A DNA stretch of 64,000 bases from Kluyvera sp036759925. Its GTDB lineage: Bacteria; Pseudomonadota; Gammaproteobacteria; Enterobacterales; Enterobacteriaceae. The stretch spans positions 248,001 through 312,000 of the forward strand of contig NZ_JAPKIB010000002.1 of the NCBI RefSeq assembly GCF_036759925.1. The letters are read 5' to 3'. This document shows positions 22,147-30,825 of the stretch, piece by piece. The notes below the pieces were generated by a model, which had not been told where the DNA came from, made no database searches, and saw only the letters and a program-made list of their open reading frames with translations. The position numbers were made by a program, and so were the translations under genes. Each line of letters opens with the position of its first letter. Positions within the stretch are counted from its first letter, which is position 1.

Positions 22147-23754
22147 ATGAGTATTTCCTTGAAGAAGTCAGGGATGCTGAAGCTGGGTCTCAGCCTGGTC
22201 GCTATGACCGTTGCAGCCAGCGTACAGGCAAAAACCCTGGTTTATTGTTCAGAAGGCTCGCCGGAAGGCTTTAACCCACAGCTCTTTACGTCTGGTACCA
22301 CCTATGATGCCAGCTCCGTACCCATCTATAACCGTCTGGTTGAATTCAAAACCGGTACCACGGAAGTGATTCCAGGTCTGGCTGAGAAGTGGGACATCAG
22401 CCCGGACGGCAAAACCTACACCTTCCACCTGCGTCAGGGCGTGAAGTGGCAGGATAATAAAGATTTCAAACCAACGCGTGACGTGAACGCCGACGATATC
22501 GTCTTCTCCTTCGACCGTCAGAAAAACGCGCAGAACCCGTACCACAAAGTCTCTGGCGGCAGCTATGAATACTTTGAAGGCATGGGCCTGCAAGACCTGA
22601 TTAGCGAAGTGAAAAAAGTCGACGATCATACCGTTCAGTTCGTGCTGACTCGCCCGGAAGCGCCGTTCCTGGCCGACCTGGCGATGGACTTCGCGTCTAT
22701 TCTGTCAAAAGAATATGCTGACAACATGCTGAAAGCCGGCACGCCGGAGAAAGTCGACCTGAACCCAATCGGTACTGGTCCTTTCCAGCTGGTTCAGTAC
22801 CAGAAAGACTCCCGTATTCTGTACAAAGCCTTCCCGGGCTACTGGGGCACCAAGCCGCAGATCGATCGCCTGGTCTTCTCCATCACGCCTGACGCTTCCG
22901 TGCGTTACGCCAAGCTGCAGAAGAATGAGTGCCAGGTTATGCCGTACCCGAACCCGGCTGACATCGCGCGCATGAAAGAAGACAAGAGCATCAACCTGAT
23001 GGAACAGGCTGGCCTGAACGTGGGTTACCTCTCCTTCAACACCGAGAAAAAACCGTTTGATGACGTGAAAGTGCGTCAGGCGCTGACCTACGCGGTCAAC
23101 AAAGAAGCGATCATCAAAGCTGTTTATCAGGGTGCAGGCGTTGCGGCTAAGAACCTGATCCCGCCAACCATGTGGGGCTATAACGACGACGTCAAAGACT
23201 ACAGCTACGATCCGGAAAAAGCCAAGGCGCTGCTGAAAGAAGCGGGCCAGGATAAAGGCTTCACCGTTGAGCTGTGGGCGATGCCGGTACAGCGTCCATA
23301 TAACCCGAACGCTCGCCGTATGGCTGAGATGATTCAGGCTGACTGGGCGAAGATCGGCGTACAGGCCAAAATCGTGACCTACGAGTGGGGCGAGTACCTC
23401 AAGCGTGCGAAAGCCGGTGAGCACCAGGCTGTGATGATGGGCTGGACCGGCGACAACGGGGATCCGGATAACTTCTTCGCGACGCTGTTTAGCTGCGCGG
23501 CGGCGAAAGACGGTTCCAACTACTCTCGCTGGTGCTACAAGCCGTTTGAAGATCTGATTCAACCGGCACGTGCTACCGATGACCACAACAAACGCGTTGA
23601 ACTGTACAAACAGGCTCAGGTGGTAATGCACGATCAGGCTCCAGCGCTGATCATCGCTCACTCCACCGTATACGAGCCGGTGCGTAAAGAAGTCAAAGGC
23701 TACGTGGTTGACCCATTAGGTAAGCACCACTTCGACAACGTATCTATCGAATAA
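22147..23754 (+). CDS. dppA: Dipeptide-binding periplasmic protein
   Basis: A 535-residue substrate-binding protein of the SBP_bac_5 family, the length of E. coli DppA. The signal peptide ends at ...AASVQA-KTLVYC near residue 28. It captures dipeptides (and haem or delta-aminolevulinate in E. coli) in the periplasm and delivers them to DppBC. The family motif region GQWAT-like is seen as AEKWDISPDGKTYTFHLRQG. It heads the dppABCDF operon; a hairpin in the 158-base gap before dppB probably keeps dppA mRNA more abundant. Likely GcvB-repressed through the CA-rich leader. Confidence 0.97.
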   Translation: MSISLKKSGMLKLGLSLVAMTVAASVQAKTLVYCSEGSPEGFNPQLFTSGTTYDASSVPIYNRLVEFKTGTTEVIPGLAEKWDISPDGKTYTFHLRQGVKWQDNKDFKPTRDVNADDIVFSFDRQKNAQNPYHKVSGGSYEYFEGMGLQDLISEVKKVDDHTVQFVLTRPEAPFLADLAMDFASILSKEYADNMLKAGTPEKVDLNPIGTGPFQLVQYQKDSRILYKAFPGYWGTKPQIDRLVFSITPDASVRYAKLQKNECQVMPYPNPADIARMKEDKSINLMEQAGLNVGYLSFNTEKKPFDDVKVRQALTYAVNKEAIIKAVYQGAGVAAKNLIPPTMWGYNDDVKDYSYDPEKAKALLKEAGQDKGFTVELWAMPVQRPYNPNARRMAEMIQADWAKIGVQAKIVTYEWGEYLKRAKAGEHQAVMMGWTGDNGDPDNFFATLFSCAAAKDGSNYSRWCYKPFEDLIQPARATDDHNKRVELYKQAQVVMHDQAPALIIAHSTVYEPVRKEVKGYVVDPLGKHHFDNVSIE

Positions 23755-23773
23755 TAAAGACGATGCCTTAACC

Positions 23774-23817
23774 GGCAGCGCAACGCTTCCTGCCCCCCTT
23801 GGGGTGGGAAGCTGCGC
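23774..23817 (+). terminator. dppA-dppB intercistronic hairpin
   Basis: GGCAGCGCAACGCTTCC... pairs imperfectly with ...GGGAAGCTGCGCC around a CCCC-CTT-GGGG core, 20 bases after dppA. There is no T-run, so it probably protects the dppA 3' end or lowers downstream expression rather than stopping transcription fully. Confidence 0.65.
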
Positions 23818-23912
23818 CGTATCTGCGCCTTTCGCATTAAGAAGGTGGCAGATTTGTGAGCAATACAGACGACCTGTGACCAGGCGGGCCGTCATTAGAG
23901 AGAATCAGGGTT

Positions 23913-24932
23913 ATGTTGCAGTTCATCCTCAAACGCTTGGGTCTGGTGATCCCGACGTTTATCGGTATCACCCTCCTCACGTTTGCCTTCGTGCATATGA
24001 TCCCCGGCGATCCGGTGATGATTATGGCGGGCGAGCGTGGTATTTCCCCTGAGCGCCATGCCCAGCTTCTGGCTGAACTCGGCCTGGATAAGCCAATGTG
24101 GCAACAGTACCTCCACTATATCTGGGGCGTACTGCACGGCGACTTAGGTATTTCATTGAAAAGCCGACTCCCGGTGTGGGACGAGTTCGTGCCGCGTTTT
24201 AAAGCGACGCTGGAGCTCGGTATCTGCGCCATGATTTTCGCCATCGCCGTGGGCATCCCGGTGGGCGTGCTGGCCGCGGTTAAACGCGGTTCCATCTTCG
24301 ATCATACCGCCGTTGGCCTGGCGCTGACCGGCTACTCCATGCCGATTTTCTGGTGGGGCATGATGCTTATCATGCTGGTGTCGGTGCACTGGAACCTGAC
24401 GCCGGTCTCCGGACGCGTCAGCGATATGGTGTTCCTTGACGACTCCAACCCGCTGACCGGCTTTATGCTGATTGATACCGCCATCTGGGGCGACCCGGGC
24501 AACTTTATCGATGCGCTGGCGCACATGATTTTGCCGGCCATTGTGCTCGGGACTATTCCGCTGGCGGTGATCGTGCGTATGACCCGTTCCTCCATGCTGG
24601 AAGTGCTGGGTGAAGACTATATCCGTACCGCGCGTGCCAAGGGGTTAACCCGCATGCGTGTCATCATTGTTCACGCCCTGCGTAACGCCATGCTGCCGGT
24701 GGTGACCGTTATCGGCCTGCAGGTGGGGACGCTGCTGGCGGGTGCGATTCTGACGGAAACCATCTTCTCCTGGCCGGGTCTCGGACGCTGGCTGATTGAC
24801 GCGCTGCAACGCCGTGACTATCCGGTAGTGCAGGGTGGGGTGCTGCTGGTGGCGACGATGATTATCCTCGTCAACCTGCTGGTTGACCTGCTGTACGGCG
24901 TGGTGAACCCGCGCATTCGTCATAAGAAGTAA
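23913..24932 (+). CDS. dppB: Dipeptide ABC transporter permease
   Basis: A 339-residue inner-membrane permease of the oligopeptide ABC family with six membrane helices. It has the N-terminal MLQFILKRLGLVIPTFIGIT and the EAA loop GEDYIRTARAKGLTRMRVI that contacts the ATPases. It pairs with DppC to form the dipeptide channel. The length equals E. coli DppB. It is followed 9 bases later by dppC. Confidence 0.97.
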   Translation: MLQFILKRLGLVIPTFIGITLLTFAFVHMIPGDPVMIMAGERGISPERHAQLLAELGLDKPMWQQYLHYIWGVLHGDLGISLKSRLPVWDEFVPRFKATLELGICAMIFAIAVGIPVGVLAAVKRGSIFDHTAVGLALTGYSMPIFWWGMMLIMLVSVHWNLTPVSGRVSDMVFLDDSNPLTGFMLIDTAIWGDPGNFIDALAHMILPAIVLGTIPLAVIVRMTRSSMLEVLGEDYIRTARAKGLTRMRVIIVHALRNAMLPVVTVIGLQVGTLLAGAILTETIFSWPGLGRWLIDALQRRDYPVVQGGVLLVATMIILVNLLVDLLYGVVNPRIRHKK

Positions 24933-24941
24933 GGGGCCATC

Positions 24942-25835
24942 ATGTCACAAGTTACTGAGAATAAAGCACCGGTGCCGATGACCCCGTTCCAGGAATTCTG
25001 GCACTACTTTAAGCGCAATAAAGGCGCGGTTGTCGGCCTGGTTTACGTGGTTATCGTGCTGTTTATCGCTATCTTCGCCAACTGGATTGCGCCGTACAAC
25101 CCGGCCGATCAGTTCCGCGATACGCTGCTCGCGCCGCCGGCATGGCAGGAAGGTGGCACCTGGGCACATCTGTTTGGTACCGATGATGTGGGCCGCGATG
25201 TGCTGTCCCGTCTGATGTACGGTGCGCGCTTGTCGCTGCTGGTCGGCTGTCTGGTCGTTGTGCTGTCGCTGGTAATGGGCATTGTGCTGGGGCTGGTTGC
25301 TGGTTACTTCGGCGGCCTCGTCGATAACATCATCATGCGCGTCGTCGATATTATGCTGGCCTTGCCAAGCCTGCTGCTGGCACTGGTGCTGGTGGCTATC
25401 TTCGGCCCGTCGATCGGCAACGCCGCGCTGGCGCTGACCTTTGTCGCCTTGCCGCACTACGTCCGTTTAACCCGTGCCGCCGTACTGGTGGAGGTGAACC
25501 GCGACTACGTTACCGCTTCCCGCGTGGCGGGTGCCGGGGCGATGCGCCAGATGTTCGTCAATATCTTCCCTAACTGCCTTGCGCCGCTGATTGTTCAGGC
25601 ATCGCTCGGTTTCTCTAACGCCATTCTCGATATGGCTGCCCTTGGCTTCCTGGGGATGGGCGCACAGCCGCCTACGCCGGAGTGGGGCACCATGCTCTCT
25701 GACGTACTGCAATTTGCGCAAAGCGCCTGGTGGGTTGTGACCTTCCCAGGGCTGGCAATTTTGCTGACGGTACTGGCGTTTAACCTGATGGGTGACGGTC
25801 TGCGTGACGCGCTCGATCCCAAACTGAAGCAGTAA
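24942..25835 (+). CDS. dppC: Dipeptide ABC transporter permease
   Basis: A 297-residue second permease subunit (300 in E. coli), with a cytoplasmic N-terminus, an N-terminal membrane helix (VGLVYVVIVLFIAIFANW) and the binding-protein-dependent transport domain. The EAA loop NRDYVTASRVAGAGAMRQMF is present. The three missing residues are in the variable N-terminal tail. It is 10 bases upstream of dppD in the same operon. Confidence 0.96.
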   Translation: MSQVTENKAPVPMTPFQEFWHYFKRNKGAVVGLVYVVIVLFIAIFANWIAPYNPADQFRDTLLAPPAWQEGGTWAHLFGTDDVGRDVLSRLMYGARLSLLVGCLVVVLSLVMGIVLGLVAGYFGGLVDNIIMRVVDIMLALPSLLLALVLVAIFGPSIGNAALALTFVALPHYVRLTRAAVLVEVNRDYVTASRVAGAGAMRQMFVNIFPNCLAPLIVQASLGFSNAILDMAALGFLGMGAQPPTPEWGTMLSDVLQFAQSAWWVVTFPGLAILLTVLAFNLMGDGLRDALDPKLKQ

Positions 25836-25845
25836 GGGGACCGAG

Positions 25846-26829
25846 ATGGCGTTATTAAATGTAGATAAATTATCGGTGCACTTCGGCGACGAAGGCACAC
25901 CGTTCAAAGCCGTAGACCGCGTGAGCTACAGCGTAAATCAGGGTGAAGTGGTTGGCATCGTCGGCGAATCCGGCTCGGGTAAATCCGTTAGCTCGCTGGC
26001 GATTATGGGGCTGATTGATTATCCCGGCCGCGTGATGGCGGAAAGCCTGCTGTTTAACGGCCAGGATCTGAAGCGTATTTCTGAGAAAGAGCGTCGCAAT
26101 CTGGTGGGCGCCGAAGTGGCGATGATCTTCCAGGACCCGATGACCAGCCTTAACCCGTGCTATACCGTCGGCTTCCAGATTATGGAAGCGATTAAGGTGC
26201 ATCAGGGCGGCAACAAGAGCACCCGCCGTCAGCGAGCCATCGACCTGTTAAATCAGGTGGGGATCCCTGACCCGGCTTCGCGTCTGGACGTGTATCCGCA
26301 CCAGCTTTCCGGTGGGATGAGCCAGCGCGTGATGATCGCCATGGCGATTGCCTGTCGTCCGAAACTGCTGATTGCCGATGAACCAACGACTGCACTGGAT
26401 GTAACCATTCAGGCGCAGATCATCGAACTGCTGCTGGAGCTTCAGCAGAAAGAGAACATGGCGCTGATCCTGATCACGCACGATCTGGCGCTGGTGGCCG
26501 AAGCTGCGCACAAAATCATCGTGATGTACGCCGGTCAGGTAGTGGAAACGGGCGCTGCGGGCGATATCTTCCGCGCCCCACGTCATCCGTACACCCAGGC
26601 GCTGTTGCGCGCGTTGCCGGAGTTTGCTCAGGATAAAGCGCGTCTGGCTTCGCTGCCGGGCGTGGTACCGGGCAAATACGACCGCCCGAACGGCTGCCTG
26701 CTGAACCCGCGTTGCCCGTATGCGACGGATAAATGCCGCAGCGTAGAGCCTGAGCTGAATACCGTTGATGGTGCTCGCCAGTCGAAATGTCACTACCCAC
26801 TCGATGATGCCGGGAGGCCCACACTATGA
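25846..26829 (+). CDS. dppD: Dipeptide ABC transporter ATPase DppD
   Basis: A 327-residue ATP-binding subunit. Walker A GESGSGKS (near residue 40), signature LSGGMSQR, Walker B LLIADEPTTALD and the H-loop ITHDLA are intact. The C-terminal OPPD-type extension has the four-Cys cluster (GCLLNPRCPYATDKC) that binds an iron-sulfur cluster in related DppD/OppD proteins. Its stop overlaps the dppF start by 4 bases (ATGA), giving coupled translation of the two ATPases. Confidence 0.97.
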   Translation: MALLNVDKLSVHFGDEGTPFKAVDRVSYSVNQGEVVGIVGESGSGKSVSSLAIMGLIDYPGRVMAESLLFNGQDLKRISEKERRNLVGAEVAMIFQDPMTSLNPCYTVGFQIMEAIKVHQGGNKSTRRQRAIDLLNQVGIPDPASRLDVYPHQLSGGMSQRVMIAMAIACRPKLLIADEPTTALDVTIQAQIIELLLELQQKENMALILITHDLALVAEAAHKIIVMYAGQVVETGAAGDIFRAPRHPYTQALLRALPEFAQDKARLASLPGVVPGKYDRPNGCLLNPRCPYATDKCRSVEPELNTVDGARQSKCHYPLDDAGRPTL

Positions 26830-27836
26830 GTACGCACGAGGCCACCTCGCAGCAGCCGCTGCTGCAGGCAATTGACCTGAAAAAACACTATCCGGTAAAG
26901 AAGGGGATGTTCGCCCCGGAACGCCTGGTGAAAGCGCTGGACGGCGTGTCATTTACCCTGGAGCGCGGCAAAACGCTGGCGGTGGTCGGGGAATCCGGCT
27001 GCGGTAAATCGACGCTGGGCCGTCTGCTGACGATGATCGAAACGCCGAGCGGCGGTGAGCTTTACTATCAGGGGCAGGATCTGCTCAAACATGATCCGCA
27101 CGCGCAGAAGCTGCGTCGGCAGAAAATTCAGATTGTGTTCCAGAACCCGTATGGTTCTCTGAACCCGCGTAAAAAAGTGGGACAAATTCTGGAAGAGCCG
27201 CTGCAGATTAATACCTCGCTCAGCAAAGAGCAGCGTCGCGACAAAGCGTTGGCGATGATGGCGAAAGTGGGCTTGAAAACCGAGCACTATGACCGCTATC
27301 CGCACATGTTCTCCGGCGGCCAGCGTCAGCGTATTGCAATCGCCCGTGGTTTGATGCTTGACCCGGACGTAGTGATTGCCGACGAACCGGTCTCTGCGCT
27401 TGACGTTTCCGTGCGCGCGCAGGTGCTGAACCTGATGATGGATTTGCAGCAGGAGCTGGGGCTCTCTTACGTCTTTATCTCCCACGACCTGTCAGTCGTA
27501 GAGCATATTGCCGATGAAGTGATGGTGATGTATCTGGGACGTTGCGTGGAGAAAGGGACGAAGGACCAGATCTTCAACAATCCGCGTCACCCGTACACCC
27601 AGGCGCTGCTCTCCGCGACGCCGCGTCTGAATCCGGACGATCGCCGCGAGCGCATTAAGCTGACCGGCGAGCTACCAAGCCCGCTGAATCCACCGCCGGG
27701 CTGTGCTTTCAACGCCCGCTGCCGCCGTCGCTTTGGCCAGTGCACCCAGCTGCAGCCGCAGCTGAAAGAGTATGGTGGTCAACTGGTAGCGTGCTTCGCG
27801 GTCGATCAGGATGAGAATCCAGAGAAAACCGCGTAA
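26826..27836 (+). CDS. dppF: Dipeptide ABC transporter ATPase DppF
   Basis: A 336-residue ATPase, partner of DppD. Walker A GESGCGKST, signature FSGGQRQR, Walker B VVIADEPVSALD and H-loop ISHDLS are complete. The C-terminal oligopeptide extension contains GCAFNARCRRRFGQC. It closes the dpp operon and is followed by an intrinsic terminator. In E. coli DppDF is also used by other peptide-binding proteins such as MppA; this is not visible from the sequence. Confidence 0.97.
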   Translation: MSTHEATSQQPLLQAIDLKKHYPVKKGMFAPERLVKALDGVSFTLERGKTLAVVGESGCGKSTLGRLLTMIETPSGGELYYQGQDLLKHDPHAQKLRRQKIQIVFQNPYGSLNPRKKVGQILEEPLQINTSLSKEQRRDKALAMMAKVGLKTEHYDRYPHMFSGGQRQRIAIARGLMLDPDVVIADEPVSALDVSVRAQVLNLMMDLQQELGLSYVFISHDLSVVEHIADEVMVMYLGRCVEKGTKDQIFNNPRHPYTQALLSATPRLNPDDRRERIKLTGELPSPLNPPPGCAFNARCRRRFGQCTQLQPQLKEYGGQLVACFAVDQDENPEKTA

Positions 27837-27867
27837 CAGGATACTCATCAGCTATAGCTATAACAGA

Positions 27868-27897
27868 GCCGCAGAAATAAAACCCTGCGGCTTTTTT
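27868..27897 (+). terminator. Terminator of the dpp operon
   Basis: GCCGCAG pairs with CTGCGGC, followed by T6. Confidence 0.9.
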
Positions 27898-28121
27898 GTA
27901 TTTGTAGCCCGGGCAAGGCATTTACGCCGCCCCCGGGGCTGCTCGGTGCTAATCTTGGTATCGATTCCCGGCGTCGCTACGCGAGAGGCGGGCGCTATTC
28001 TGAAAATGGGGTTAGTGCGGCGAGTTGAAGGGCGGAATACAGTAGTATCGTCGGCAAGCCGGGATTCCCGGTGAGGCGCAATGTTGCGGGGGCTTGATCC
28101 CCGGCGGCATAGGTTGCTGGA

Positions 28122-28186
28122 AAGAGAAAACCCCCGCACGTTGTTTGGTATAAACCGGCAACATAACGGGGGCTATCACTTGACCA
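28122..28186 (-). ncRNA. rdlD: rdl antisense RNA, copy 1
   Basis: On the minus strand AGCCCCCGTTATGTTGCCGG...CGTGCGGGGG-TTTTCTCTTT reproduces the E. coli Rdl form: CCCCCG and CGGGGG flank the loop and a T-rich tail follows. It lies within the leader of the ldr mRNA, about 50 bases upstream of the toxin ATG, and should block its translation. Ends are estimated. Confidence 0.75.
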
Positions 28187-28237
28187 GACATCAAGAGAAT
28201 AGCCGCGAACTGTTGCTATTGCAACCAAGGCGGCTAC

Positions 28238-28345
28238 ATGACGCTTGCAGAGCTTGGTGTGCTTTTCTGGCACGATCTGGCAGCTCCGATTGCGGTGGGA
28301 ATTATCACCAGCGCGATTCTGAGCTGGTGGCGTAACCGGAAATAA
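28238..28345 (+). CDS. ldrD: Ldr-type small toxic peptide, copy 1
   Basis: A 35-residue hydrophobic peptide: MTLAELGVLFWHDLAAPIAV, then GIITSAILSWWRNRK. It matches the Ldr pattern (MTxAxLGMxFWHDLAAP...R/K-rich end) and length of E. coli LdrD. Overexpressed Ldr peptides are toxic in E. coli, with nucleoid condensation. CAAGG upstream (28226-28230) is a modest ribosome site, normal for this family. Synteny with E. coli ldrD (between dppF and bcsG) supports the name. Confidence 0.88.
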   Translation: MTLAELGVLFWHDLAAPIAVGIITSAILSWWRNRK

Positions 28346-28396
28346 TACCAACTGACGGGCGTCTGTCCGCCGCAGTGGCAGCATGCGCCCGAACCG

Positions 28397-28427
28397 GGCC
28401 GCAGGGGTAAAATCCTGCGGCCTTTTT
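28397..28427 (+). terminator. Terminator of ldr copy 1
   Basis: GGCCGCAGG pairs with CCTGCGGCC, then T5. Confidence 0.88.
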
Positions 28428-28665
28428 CGTTTTTGTAGCCCGGGCAAGGCGTTTACGCCGCCCCGGGACTGCTCGGTGCTGATATTGGTATCAGACCCGG
28501 CGTCGCTGTGCTCGGCCGGGCTACGTTCAGTTCGAGTGCAATTCTGAAAATGGAGTTGCTACGGCGAGCTGAAGGGTTGTTTGCGGTAGTATCGTCACCA
28601 AGCCGGGTTTCCCGGTGAGGCGCAATGTTGCGGGGGCTTGATCCCCGGCGGCATAGGTTGCTGGA

Positions 28666-28730
28666 AAGAGAAAACCCCCGCACGTTGTTTGGTATAAACC
28701 GGCAACATAACGGGGGCTATCACTTGCCTG
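28666..28730 (-). ncRNA. rdl antisense RNA, copy 2
   Basis: Same sequence as copy 1 over the stem and terminator; it differs at the 5' flank (the sense strand reads CTTGCCTGAACAACAAG instead of CTTGACCAGACATCAAG). Ends are estimated by analogy with E. coli Rdl RNAs. Confidence 0.75.
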
Positions 28731-28781
28731 AACAACAAGAGAATAGCCGCGAACTGTTGCTATTGCAACCAAGGCGGCTAT

Positions 28782-28889
28782 ATGACGCTCGCAGAGCTTG
28801 GCGTGCTTTTCTGGCACGATCTGGCAGCTCCGATTGCGGTGGGAATTATCACCAGCGCGATTCTGAGCTGGTGGCGTAACCGGAAATAA
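28782..28889 (+). CDS. Ldr-type small toxic peptide, copy 2
   Basis: A 35-residue frame encoding exactly the same peptide as copy 1, with only synonymous third-base changes (for example CTC for CTT at codon 3, GGC for GGT at codon 7). Retention of the peptide through silent changes indicates selection on the protein. It is followed by its own terminator, after which the bcsG pseudogene is read on the opposite strand. Confidence 0.88.
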   Translation: MTLAELGVLFWHDLAAPIAVGIITSAILSWWRNRK

Positions 28890-28940
28890 CGCCCGCTGAG
28901 GGGCGTCTGTCCGCCGCAGTGGCAACATGCGCCCGAACCG

Positions 28941-28971
28941 GGCCGCAGGGGTAAAACCCTGCGGCCTTTTT
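28941..28971 (+). terminator. Terminator of ldr copy 2
   Basis: GGCCGCAGG pairs with the CCTGCGGCC segment, followed by T5; same as the copy-1 terminator, 544 bases downstream. Confidence 0.88.
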
Positions 28972-28975
28972 CGTT

Positions 28976-30635
28976 TTATTGCGGGTACGGCACCCAGGAA
29001 CCGCCGTTCAGGCGAACGTACGGTTTGCCCTGGTACTGAACGACGACAGCGTTGGAGTTTTCCGACACCGCGGCAGTCTGCGGCAGGTTGCCGGTGAAGG
29101 CCGACCAGTCGACGCTATCTTCGGTAAAGATTTTGCCGTCTACCGCGCGGGCAACCAGTTCGGAAATCGCCAGGTAACTGCTTGGCTGATTGATATCAAT
29201 GGCGGCGCCCTGATGTGGTGCTTTCATGCCAAAGAATTTAATCGCGGCCGGTACGTGGGTAATCGACGGGCTTGGGATATCGCGCAGGCCGGAGACCTGC
29301 ATTTTATCGCGCACCATGTTCCGGCACTACGACAACCATCACACGGCGGCCTGACTTCTCAAGCTCGGTAAAGAAAGCATCCAGCTCATCAAACAGCTTC
29401 TGCGCGCGGGTCTTGTAGTCCGCCGTTTTGCTCTGCCCCTGGAAGTGGTTACCGTCGTGCAGCGGCAGGATGTTATAGAAGGTTGCCGAGCGGCCACCGG
29501 CTGGCATATCCGGTGACTGCAGCCAGCGGTCGAGCACCGCCAGGTCGTCATACACCGGGGAACCATCGAAGGAGAGCAGATTAACTGGCAGCTTGCTTTG
29601 ATCCATCAGCGGGCTCTGCATGCCGCCGTTCTCACGCACTTCTTTGAGGAAATCGCCGAATACGCCGTTATGGTCAAGCATCAGGTGCTGGGTGAAGCCG
29701 AGTTTGGACAGGTTATCAAACAGGTAGCACTGGTTGCCTGCTGGCTGATACAGATTGGTATGCGACGGCTGACCGCAGCTTGCGCGCAGCAGACGAATCG
29801 CTGCCGGGCCGCTGTACGATGTTGCCGAGTTGAAGTTGCTAAAGCGAATATCAAAGTGCGACCACAGTGGATGCTGCATCAGGCCTGCCGCTTCGATATC
29901 GGAGTTAGCCAGCGAACAGATGTTGATAACCAGCAGGTCAAACGGCTGCGCATCCTCCGGCAACTGCGCCGGGAAGGTGGTCGTGCGTTTGCTTTCCGAC
30001 GCGTAGAAGCTGTTTAACCAGGCGTTCAGGTTATCTGACGTTGGCGCAGCGGTTTGCGCGGGAAGATCGCCGCTTGTTGCCGCGCTCCCCGCAGCAGCGG
30101 CTGGGGCCGTGGTGGTTGCAGCGGTCGTGCTGGTTGCTTGCCCGGTTGGCCACAAGCTAAAGGACGGGATTAACGGGCTGAGGTTAACCCATACCATGGC
30201 GGCAACCACAAAAACGGTAATACGGATCCATTGATTTAAGAACAGCCAGGCGACCACGAGCACGAAGAACGCGCCGACCATCTGCCAGTTAATAAAGCGG
30301 GTGACGAGATCCCAGATGTAATCTGCGCTAAAGCCTGCAATCTGCGAACCCTGGCTCATAATGCTTTCCGGTCCTGGCAGCCAGGTATCGTGCCAGAACA
30401 GCGCAAGGCCGAGCGGGATGGCAATCCAGTGGCGCCAACGGTGCAGCCGGTTGTTCGGCAACGGGAAGAGCAGGAAGGCCATGAACACCAGATTCATCAT
30501 GGGATGGAAATTGAGGTACCCCGCCCACAGCAGGCCAAATTTGACCAGGAAATAGAGGTTCCAGCCAGACAGGCCCCGCCAGTAGTGCCAAAGCGGAGAA
30601 GGAGTAACGGCGGCGTTTTTCGTCGAATTAGTCAT
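28976..30635 (-). pseudogene. bcsG: bcsG, cellulose phosphoethanolamine transferase, frameshifted
   Basis: BcsG transfers phosphoethanolamine to cellulose in the periplasm. The first frame (30635 down to 29304, 443 codons) has the membrane domain, an Ala/Thr-rich linker, zinc ligand Cys in VINICSLANSD, catalytic Ser in SATSYSGPAAI and the metal ligands in VVVVPEHG, then reads AR and stops. The rest of the protein (from DKMQVSGLRDIPSPSI to the normal end GGSWVPYPQ) continues in another frame to 28976. Between PEHG and DKMQ only 4 bases are found where about 15 are expected, so an 11-base deletion is inferred; restoring it gives 556 residues (559 in E. coli). The C-terminal 110 or so residues are lost. 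A sequencing error of 11 bases is unlikely but not excluded. Confidence 0.88.
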
Positions 30636-30825
30636 TTTTTGATTTTGCCCTGACGGCCTGGTCCCGGCGTAACACGCCGACGGGTTTAACAAAGCGCGGT
30701 TTTAGAAACATCAGACGGAACGCGTTCTCAATGCGGCGCTGGTGATGACGCGCCAGATAGCCCAGCGGGAAAAAGATCAGCGCGCAGAGAATCACGAGTT
30801 GAATAATATCGCTTATCGACATCAT
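30628..30825 (-). CDS. bcsF: BcsF small membrane protein of the cellulose complex
   Basis: A 65-residue protein (63 in E. coli) with one N-terminal membrane helix (IIQLVILCALIFFPLGYLAR) and a basic C-terminal tail. In E. coli BcsF anchors BcsE and BcsG to the inner-membrane synthase. The start at 30825 overlaps the bcsE stop by 4 bases (ATGA), and its stop overlaps the bcsG start by 8 bases, so the bcsEFG genes are translationally coupled. Confidence 0.92.
   Translation of the reverse strand: MMSISDIIQLVILCALIFFPLGYLARHHQRRIENAFRLMFLKPRFVKPVGVLRRDQAVRAKSKND

Larger units (their letters stand above)
27901..28431 (+). repeat. Long direct repeat unit 1 (LDR with ldr/rdl module)
   Basis: About 531 bases starting TTTGTAGCCCGGGCAAGGC and ending in a terminator (28397-28427). 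It is nearly identical to unit 2 in its 3' two thirds. It contains one ldr toxin frame and one rdl antisense RNA, the layout of E. coli LDR elements. E. coli has ldrD between dppF and bcsG, so this locus is the ancestral site, here duplicated. Confidence 0.85.
28432..28975 (+). repeat. Long direct repeat unit 2 (LDR with ldr/rdl module)
   Basis: About 544 bases, a tandem copy of unit 1 directly abutting it. The 13 extra bases relative to unit 1 lie near 28500-28545, in the upstream part. Leader, antisense and toxin segments align without gaps at a constant 544-base offset. Confidence 0.85.

Noticed and set aside
22705..23661. 318-codon open frame antisense to dppA
   Set aside because: Same reason: strong codon bias of dppA creates a stop-free opposite frame.
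27858..28447. Overlapping minus-strand frames of 93 and 150 codons over the LDR repeats
   Set aside because: They are repeated in both units because the DNA is repeated; they run through terminators and the antisense RNA, and the supported products are the 35-residue Ldr peptides.
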